From assembly GCA_030323885.1 (NCBI GenBank), contig CM059188.1:115285430-115349429 (forward strand): DNA of 64,000 bases, written 5' to 3'. The notes under the pieces are model-generated. The model did no database searches, was not told the DNA's origin, and saw only the letters and a list, made by a program, of their open reading frames with translations. The stretch is from Branchipolynoe longqiensis. Its lineage: Eukaryota; Annelida; Polychaeta; Phyllodocida; Polynoidae. Below, piece by piece: positions 56,755 through 64,000 of the stretch. The first letter of the stretch is position 1; every line of letters starts with the position of its first letter. The translations under genes were made by a program, and so were the position numbers.

Positions 56755-57455
56755 GGTACCATCAGGGAGCATAGGTAGTGTAATGGTTAGCACACTACCC
56801 CGGAATGCAAGAGATGTGCATTCAATTCCCAATCTAGGCGCAATATTTCCCATTTTCATCACCCCTATAAAATACTGGTTGCCGTGACCTGGATCCTGTA
56901 AAGCTATATGTGGTAGGGTTGTTGAACCTACCTTGTATCCAGATGTGTAAGTGCATTGCCTGGATATATGTAATTATAAGCATTAAGTAACTTATGGACG
57001 TAGACCAGTTAAAAGCCTTACAATTCCAGGAACATGAGGGTAGTAGTCTGCACTGATCTCTCAGGCAAGGAGCCATATATATAGCTAGATGTGGATAGCG
57101 TGGTGACATCAGGGAGCATAGGTAGTGTGATGGTTATCACGCTAGCCGGGAGTGCAAGAGATGTGAGTTCAATCCCCACTCTAGGAATAATATGTCCCAC
57201 TTCCTCACCCCTATCTGCTTGTATGTACGTATTTGTAAGCATTATATGACAATTTAAAAGACTTATAATTCCAGGGGGACGAGTGCAATAGTCTGCACTA
57301 ACCTCTCAGGCAAGGAGCCACGTAGATAGTTATATGTGGATTGGGTGATGACATAAGGGAGCATAGGTGGTGTAATTGTTAGCACTCAAGAAATGTGGGT
57401 TTGAATCCAACTCTGCATGCAACATTTCTCATTTCCATCACTAGCCACAACAGCA
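56755..57455 (+). mobile_element. SINE-3, three copies in near tandem
   Basis: Heads at about 56765, 57113 and 57358 (GGGAGCATAGGTAGTGTAAT or variants). Each is preceded by CTCAGGCAAGGAGCCA where visible and followed by the ATTTCCCATTT body motif. The last head has lost part of the anticodon region (TTAGCACTCAAGAAATG). Confidence 0.75.
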
Positions 57456-57493
57456 GCCTATCTCAGACTGCGCTCTCAGGAGCTGACACCAGA

Positions 57494-57945
57494 GGCCGTA
57501 ATCGATTAACATGACCTGGGCGACTCGCCTCACCCGAGTCGTCAGCATTTCAAATAGAATGCCACGAGCGAAGTCGACAAATACACGTGCCTTGTGCAAA
57601 ACGACCCGACCCCAGTAACCCACCTCTTGGCTGGGGTTTGCTAGGAGCGATGACGTCACATCTGTGCTGGTACCTGTAGGATAACCGCTACCAGTACAAC
57701 TCCTATGTGTTGTTTTAGTGCTTTTTTTTTTAATAACCCAGATTGTCACCTTCTACAATCATAAAATACTTTAAATACTATTTTGCTGTACATATATCGG
57801 TTATTGAACAAAAATATTAAGTTTTAGATTAAGCCACCATTTTGTCCACCCAGAGCGTATTCGTTTATTCAACCCGAGTCTGTAGGATGTGCGCATGCGC
57901 CAAAAAGTGGCTCGGGTGACCCGAGTTGATTAATCGATTACGCCC
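57494..57945. mobile_element. 452-bp TIR element between SINE-3 pieces
   Basis: Ends GGCCGTAATCGATTAA and, inverted, GGGCGTAATCGATTAA, with further CTCGGGTCACCCGAG-like complementarity inside. CCAGAG occurs on both flanks and may be a target duplication. Interior non-coding. Confidence 0.75.
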
Positions 57946-58090
57946 AGAGAGTCTCGATGGTGTAAGGGTTAGCAAGCTAGCCTGGAATTCAAGAGATGCG
58001 GGTTTGATTCCCATTATATGTGCAATATTGGGTTCGATTCCCACTCTATGTGTAATATTTTCCATTTTCATCACACAACACAACATCAGC
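57946..58090 (+). mobile_element. SINE-3 copy with duplicated box B
   Basis: GATGGTGTAAGGGTTAGC, then GGGTTTGATTCCCA and, 30 bases later, GGGTTCGATTCCCA with the same following ATGTGYAATATT. Confidence 0.7.
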
Positions 58091-59372
58091 CTATCTCAGA
58101 CTGCGCTCTCAGGTGCTGCTCACACTGACTCACACCTGCTCATCCTGCCCACAGCGCCTAGGCCTATTAGCGGGGAGGCCTGCAAGCGACATCCTAGCCG
58201 CAAAGGCAATCAGAGCTGTTCCGCTAAGTCGTGATTAGCTCGCACAAACTCCTTCAGGCTAAATGGAGAGAATGGCCAAGAGACCAGCTGTTGGGGTGTA
58301 CCACAGCAAAAAAAAAAAAGGCAGAGAATGAATAAGTCATTACTTGTATACTTTAAATGCTATGCTTAGATGTTAGGTGTTTCGTAGCGTTCAATTATGT
58401 AGGATTGGATAATGGCCAAATCTAGAAGGACAACTGGAAGGCTGTGGAATATTGCAATACAGATGGTGGCACACCTGTTTACTATATCTCCGTGACAGCA
58501 CATATTGAGATGTCTGCTTTGCAAAAGGTCTTAGCTCCTGTTAGGTTGGGCGTATGTAGTGTACACTGGTGTAGTAGTCTGCACTGACCTCTCAGGCAAG
58601 GAACCACATATACAGTTATATTTGGATAGGGTGATGACATTGGGACCATCACATCTGTCGGAAGGAAAATAAATATCCTTGCAGAACTTGTCCCAGAAGG
58701 CTGAGTGGTCAGAACTTAGCGGTGTTCACAGTATGCGTCTTTCGCTGGCTGCGCAGGTCTCTCCCAACATGGTTGTGCTCGGTCAGGCATTAGTGCCTTG
58801 CGCATTCCTCCAATATGTGCTTATCCAGTGTTGCGAGTGGCAGTCGCAGGCCTTGAGCACACTATGATCGATAGGCTGGGCATGTCTGCCGCATGCGCAG
58901 GGTGCAAGTGAGGCTAATATAGAGCTGTGGGGCCATTGGGGAGGGGAGGGGGAAGGGAGGGGACGTGGTCTAAGTAGTATGTCCCTGGGCGAGTGGGGTA
59001 GGAATTTCATAGGATGAAATGATCTTTAATATTATCGAAACACATCACTGCTAGCCCCCTTATCTAATTGTTCAGATCGTTACATGATTTACTCCTACCC
59101 GGCGTAGAGGTGAATGAAAACCTAGTTTAAATGCAAGCCAAAACTGTGTCAATGTGAATCATCCTAAACAAGCTGTGGATTCTAGGATTCAAGTGCTCAC
59201 TATTTATCTATATTGGCATAGTGTTGAGGAATTGCGAGCGAATGATAACAAACAAGATGGCCGACGGGCAACCCCGTGCGTTTAAATACTTTTCGCATAC
59301 CACATATATGGAATCTTAGCTTGTACTAACAAGCAAAAACACCGGATTTCATGAACGCATAGGTCTAGATAC
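58091..59372. other. Mostly unassigned; small SINE-3 trace
   Basis: 58570-58640 repeats CTGCACTGACCTCTCAGGC. A12 at 58308-58319. No gene recognised. Confidence 0.45.
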
Positions 59373-59715
59373 AGTATAACCCCGTTAAACCAAACTTGAA
59401 GGGCCCTTAGAAATTTGTTTGGTTTAACCGAGCTTCGACTTTGACTTGGCTTTGGCAAAAACGGGGGTGCATTATGAATGTGCAATGTATGTGGACACTA
59501 TGATTATTGTTTTTTTTATGTATATAGAGTTTAACCTCATTAAACCAACCTCGGTTAAATCAAACGATCGGTTAATCCAACAATTTTTCGGCGACCTGCA
59601 AAGTACTACCATTTATCATATAAAAAAGTCTCGGATGACCTTAAAACCACATGAAAGTGTGGTTTTACTGTAGCGGAAGTGGCCTGGGGCCGACAATTTT
59701 GTTTGGATTAACCGA
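59373..59715. mobile_element. Pogo-like TIR element pieces
   Basis: 59374 starts CAGTATAACCCCGTTAAACC; 59527-59715 repeats the family with GAGTTTAACCTCATTAAACC and GTACTACCATTTATCATAT. Same family as 7099-7446. Confidence 0.65.
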
Positions 59716-59980
59716 TCTCAGATATGACTAAGCTTCAGTCTGACATAACATGAAGTAATTCCACTCAGGCCTTCATACTAGTAGACAGGCTACAAGCAGG
59801 CAATTAAATAATGCTGATCAATAAATAATAAATATAATGAATAATATCAATAATAATATTAAATAAGGATATCAATATTACGATATATTATGATATATAT
59901 CATATATTGTATATATAATATATATGAGCAGTACACACATAAACAGGAGCTATTGGAATTATTAACTGATTAATGTGGTG

Positions 59981-60290
59981 TTCTCTGTGGTGGAGTGGTT
60001 AGAGTGTCTGACTTTTTTCCTATGTCAGACTTCTAATCTGAAGGTCGGTGGTTCAATTCCCCATACCCCCATCTCTGCCATTTTGGATTTCCACTGCTGT
60101 GTATAACTTCCAGTATCATGAAAGGCCAGTTGCTCTCATACCATGTCTATGTGGTGTGGGAGGTTAAAAATCCCTTGGTTCGGTAAAAGTGTAGGCTGGA
60201 GCTTTCTATCAATAAACTGTCTAATGGTGAAAACAAGTCTATTCAGACTTATCCATGATAGGCAGTATAAATCTTCAAGAAAATAAAGAA
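59981..60290 (+). mobile_element. SINE-2, nearly full length
   Basis: Head GTTCTCTGTGGTGGAGTGG with box B GGTTCAATTCC. The anticodon-arm region is expanded by a T6 run. Body: GGATTTCCACTGCTGTGTAT and GTGGGAGGTTAAAAATCCC. Confidence 0.8.
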
Positions 60291-60697
60291 GATAGTGTCA
60301 TGAGATATTCTTGTTTTGTGGTAAATATGTTTATTTTGCTGAATAAGTTCTTTAGTTAGCAGAGAACAAAAACACGGGTCTTTCAGCCATTTGCTAAATT
60401 CAGGATTTACACAAAAATGGTATATTGAGTAGGCCCTATCTAAGTTTTAGAATGAGCTAACAATAGTTGTTAAATACACAATTTGAACTACAAACTGAGG
60501 TGTAACTGAAGGAGGTAGGTGAGAAGATGAGGGTGCGGGGATTAGATGGGCCATTCATTATGTAGCGAATAACGGAGGCGATGGGGATTAAGTAGGATGG
60601 AGGCGCACAATTAATTAGCGGCACATTAATTGGCAATGGCCGACGCGACACAATCACTGGAAGCTCCATTGGTGTCAGCTGTAGCAATTGCACATCT
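60291..60697. other. No feature seen
   Basis: The minus-strand ORF at 60457-60750 crosses into MITE-B and has no motif. Confidence 0.45.
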
Positions 60698-60888
60698 GAA
60701 GAGTTCAGGTGCAAAACCATGTAAATGCCAACCCAAAAATGGAGATACACATTGGAATCAAACCTTCAAAAGTATCTTTTATATATTCCTACTCTTTCGT
60801 TCATTGCTCCATAACCATGTGATCATATGAAAAGTGGAAGTAACAAGATTTTTCGATTGGCGTTTACATGGTTTTTGCACCTGAACTC
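60698..60888. mobile_element. MITE-B copy 3 (191 bp)
   Basis: TIRs GAGTTCAGGTGCAAAACC and inverse, continuing ATGTAAA on both sides. Interior shares TGCTCCATAACCATGTG with copy 1. Confidence 0.8.
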
Positions 60889-61004
60889 ATTTGTAGTTGT
60901 GAGGTTTACCCAAGAGTCATCATTGTACTACAATAGTACAAATGACAGTCTGGCAGTCCACATATAATATTATAGGGGTTGACTGGATTTGGCGGAATAT
61001 GCTT

Positions 61005-61245
61005 CGTTCGATTCCCTGTGCCCCCACCTCTGCCAATTTGGATTTCCACCGCTGTATATAACTTACAGCGTCATCAAAGGCCAGTTGCTCTCATACCATG
61101 TCTATGTGGTATGGGAGGTTAAAAATCCCTTGGGTCGGTAAAAGTCTAGGCTCGGGCTTTCTATCGACAAACTGTCCAATGGTGAAAACAAGCCTATTCA
61201 GGCTTATCCATGATTGGCGGTATAAATCTTCAAGAGAGAGGGAGA
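61005..61245 (+). mobile_element. SINE-2, head truncated
   Basis: Begins within box B (CGTTCGATTCCCTGTGCCC) and continues through the whole body to GGCGGTATAAATCTTCAAG. Confidence 0.8.
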
Positions 61246-61447
61246 TTGTCTGAGCTCAGCTGGTTGGTGGTGAGGACGACGTATGTTGTTACAGCTGCTC
61301 CGTACTCCTCCACACACCGGCTCTGAAAGGTCAAATCTGAGGGCAAAATGGGATCGGCAGGTAGTAGACGCACTGCAGCAAGATTTGCGGTCATGATTAG
61401 ATTCTGATATGCTGAGTGAGTGTGGTTAGGAGCAGCAGGTTCAGCTT

Positions 61448-61595
61448 GGAGTGCGTGTTCGTTGGTTGGTTGATGGAGTTTTACGTCTTGGCAACATCCA
61501 AGGTCATATCAGGACGGGTACTGAATTGTGGTGGCAGTGTGCACTCATTGCAACTTTGTAGTGCTGCCCCCACTTGGAAATCAGGCCATGAAAGT
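61448..61595 (-). mobile_element. SINE-1 tail and part of body
   Basis: GAGTTTTACGTCTTGGCAAC to CCCACTTGGAAATCAGGCC. Confidence 0.75.
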
Positions 61596-62153
61596 AGACT
61601 CCTGATACCACCTATTTGAGGCCAGTAAGTATCATGGTTCTCCTATTTAATATAACACTTTTCAACTTTTACAATAAGTGGACAGAATATAACTGTTGTG
61701 CCATGTACATAGTAAGCATATTGGTATCATGCAATATACAACTGGTAAATCGATAATTGGTCATGTTGCTTCGGCAAGGTGGGTAATTCGGGACCGAGAT
61801 GGGACACATAGTGCTGCCACCTTTTGATTCAGCTAGACCTATTGCAGTATCAAATTCCCAATTTTAAATATAGACGCCCCAAAATGAACTAACTCCAGGT
61901 GGCGACACCGGGCCTGCACGCCGGTGGCCGCCACTTGCACCTGGTGACCGATATGTGATGTCACTTCCGCCCAGTGCAACCGCACTGGCACTCATCCACC
62001 AGGCGCAAACCGACAACACCACCCGCCTTTTCTCACCGCCCCACCCGACCCTACTATATGACAAATCGACTTGCAAGGGTTGAGTGCCGGGTCATGGAGA
62101 GACTTAAACCTACTACCTGACATTGAAACTTGACCTGATACTCTTGATGAACT
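61596..62153. other. Unassigned
   Basis: A C-rich stretch at 61895-62050 shares TGCTGCCACCTT and GTGATGTCAC-type strings with 18.6 kb. No gene seen. Confidence 0.35.
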
Positions 62154-62783
62154 TAAGCCGTCTTCACACCCACAACTTTAGGCCGAACTAGATAAGGCAA
62201 ACTAGATGACGCGAACCAGGCGTGAAAGTGTGTCATGTCCACACATGCAGTACTTGGGGCAGTTTAAGGCGGAAATCGATATCTGTGCATGAGCAAGTCC
62301 ATACTAACCAGCGCCACTTTCGGTTAGTCAATGTCACTACGAGAGAGTGTGGGTTCGACCTAGATATGTATCGACTGAATCGTATTGTTTTGGAATGGTC
62401 AAAACTTCTGCTGGGCAGGGAAAACTACAAATAAATGATGAAAAAAATATCTGTGCACAGCTAGCGGTTTCATAGACCAAATTATATAATATGTGCTTTT
62501 GATCGACCGGAAAATCAACAAACTCAGGTCTCGACTGCGCATGCGTGTGACATGCTTAAGCTGCCTCAAGTAATCCGGTACGGTCCACACAAGCAAGATG
62601 GGCTGACTTAAGCTAGTTCGCTTAATCTAGACCACCTGGCGACGTGGTGTACCTGAGGTGAACTAGATGAATCGACTTAGCCCTAATTCGCTTCAGCGTC
62701 ACGTCCACACGGCCAATGTGAGTCGAACCAGATAAAGCAAACTAGTTGAGGCGACATAACGCCCGTGTGTGAACAAGGCTTTA
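62154..62783. mobile_element. 630-bp TIR element
   Basis: Ends TAAGCCGTCTTCACAC and, inverted, TAAAGCCTTGTTCACAC. CGAACTAGATAAGGCAAACT just inside one end is mirrored by CGAACCAGATAAAGCAAACT inside the other in direct orientation. Interior ORFs are short. Ends resemble Harbinger-type elements; unproven. Confidence 0.7.
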
Positions 62784-63423
62784 GATTAAATCAAATGTCC
62801 CATACTCTGTAGTCCAGTGTCGTGTCCTGAATTATGGATACTGATGTTAAAGTCTACCACATTAATAACTACATTGTTGCTTGTAATATGATATTTCTCT
62901 AAATATATATGCCAAAGTGATTATGGATCATATTAGGTGCTGACTAACGAACCCTGGTAATACTGGCCTACTTTCCTGTGACTCAATACAATAATGGACT
63001 GGTCGCTGCGTCCTACTAAAGTAATGATTGATTTAGCCCCCAGCCCCCCCCCCCCCCCCGCTCCCCTCCCATTATCAGGAAGGGCACATAGGTTGTAAAC
63101 GTCACAGGTTCCACCCTCTGTTTGCTTGAATGAACAACCAAACAAACAAAAACATACTTTGCCAATGTGGATATAGAGAATTAAATTCCTTGTCACTGGC
63201 GGTTCCATATTTTCATTAAGAAGTGACACCCGCCCTCCGGGTGGAGAGCACAAATAACGCTATCAAATACGGAATTATTTTGTCCGATTCGTCGCCACCC
63301 CAAGATAAAATAGCTAACTAAGCTGATTGCTTATGCATAGAGCAGGCTGGCACCAATGTAGATGGAAGCCAAGGGTGAAAACATTCCAAATAATAGCAGA
63401 AAACATTCCAAATAATAGCAGAA
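62784..63423. other. No gene seen; C14 run
   Basis: CCCCCCC run at 63044-63059; AACATTCCAAATAATAGCAG twice in tandem at ~63379-63420. Confidence 0.5.
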
Positions 63424-64000
63424 CCCACAATTCATGACACGGTGGAGACAGGAAGTAATATACAATGGTTCTTTATTCATTAATGTCATGTACAGTTCAG
63501 GTTCGGGTAAATTTTCTGTTGCTAGTCTGGATATATATACTGATCAGTCCCTGGGGACTATGATCCCCGTTGATGTCAAATATGGGGCTGAACCGAACCC
63601 TCAACACTTCCTGTTCTCATTATTAGTTAGAGGTGTGGGTGGGATGGTGAATAAAGGTGGTGAAGTTCTCCGGTCGGCACCTGGAGGAGTTGTGTGGCCG
63701 TGGAGGCAGTTTGGTTTGAATTTTGGTCATGTGATGTTCTTTGGTGGGAAACTTTGGGCCTGAATCCTCCTGTAGGTGGAAGGTATAGTTCTGACATTGG
63801 TGGTAGGTGGCGCCACGGAGGTGGGCGGCCGGTGGTTAGTTCGGGCATTTTACGGTAGGTGGCATCAGGTAGGCTTGTCTGTGAGCTCCCCTGCTTCCAC
63901 GCAGTGAATTAATCATGTTACAATAACATGCACAATTTGTGACACGGTGGAGACAGGAAGTAGTACACAATGGTTCTTTATTCATGAATTTCATGTACAG
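63424..64000. repeat. ~75-bp direct repeat 502 bp apart, reaching the window end
   Basis: 63424-63498 and 63926-64000 share GACACGGTGGAGACAGGAAG and ACAATGGTTCTTTATTCAT. Either a tandem repeat of ~500-bp unit continuing beyond the window or terminal repeats of a short element. Confidence 0.7.

Noticed and set aside
60457..60750. 97-residue minus-strand ORF as a host gene
   Set aside because: Extends into MITE-B and shows no conserved motif or splice context I could defend.

Overview
The window reads as non-coding, repeat-rich DNA from a metazoan, most likely a marine invertebrate. There is no operon-like gene packing. No host protein-coding gene could be recognised. Microsatellites, minisatellites, tRNA-derived SINEs, many small terminal-inverted-repeat (TIR) elements, decayed non-LTR retrotransposons and a DIRS-type retrotransposon fill most of it. 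Two runs of exactly 500 N (9277-9776 and 49988-50487) are assembly gaps. The species cannot be named from sequence alone. All family names below (SINE-1, MITE-A and so on) are provisional and local to this window.

Layout. 1-4234 (minus strand): a DIRS-like tyrosine-recombinase retrotransposon with a gag-like ORF, an Arg/Gly-rich segment, reverse transcriptase, RNase H plus methyltransferase-like region, and the start of a tyrosine recombinase that runs off the window edge. It is broken inside RNase H. 4.2-9.3 kb: AT, TATG and 15-bp repeats, a full SINE-1, MITE-A copies, a pogo-like TIR element and a ~210-bp triple repeat. 9.8-20 kb: hairpin and TIR elements, a ~120-bp triple repeat and SINE fragments in otherwise featureless AT-rich DNA. 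19.8-25.5 kb: LTR-like repeat, a 440-bp repeat and tRNA-Gln-like SINE-3. 25.9-34.7 kb: MITE-A copies carrying SINE insertions, two minisatellites, and a three-level nest of a tandem repeat, SINE-2 and a TIR element. 35.4-41.4 kb: two inverted copies of one TIR element with perfect 7-bp target-site duplications, and a MITE-A copy split by an element with an 8-bp duplication. 42-47.5 kb: a dense block of five different minisatellites, one interrupted by a 5'-truncated LINE. 48-64 kb: more SINEs, a decayed I-like LINE with RNase H, a second LINE fragment, tandemly repeated SINE-3 and further TIR elements.

How the parts relate. Nothing here forms a host pathway; the window is a record of layered transposition. 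Autonomous-type coding potential is limited to the DIRS element and two LINE lineages, all visibly damaged. The short elements are non-autonomous and would depend on enzymes encoded elsewhere. The long ORFs at 42-46 kb and 6.6-7.2 kb come from tandem repeats and are not treated as genes.
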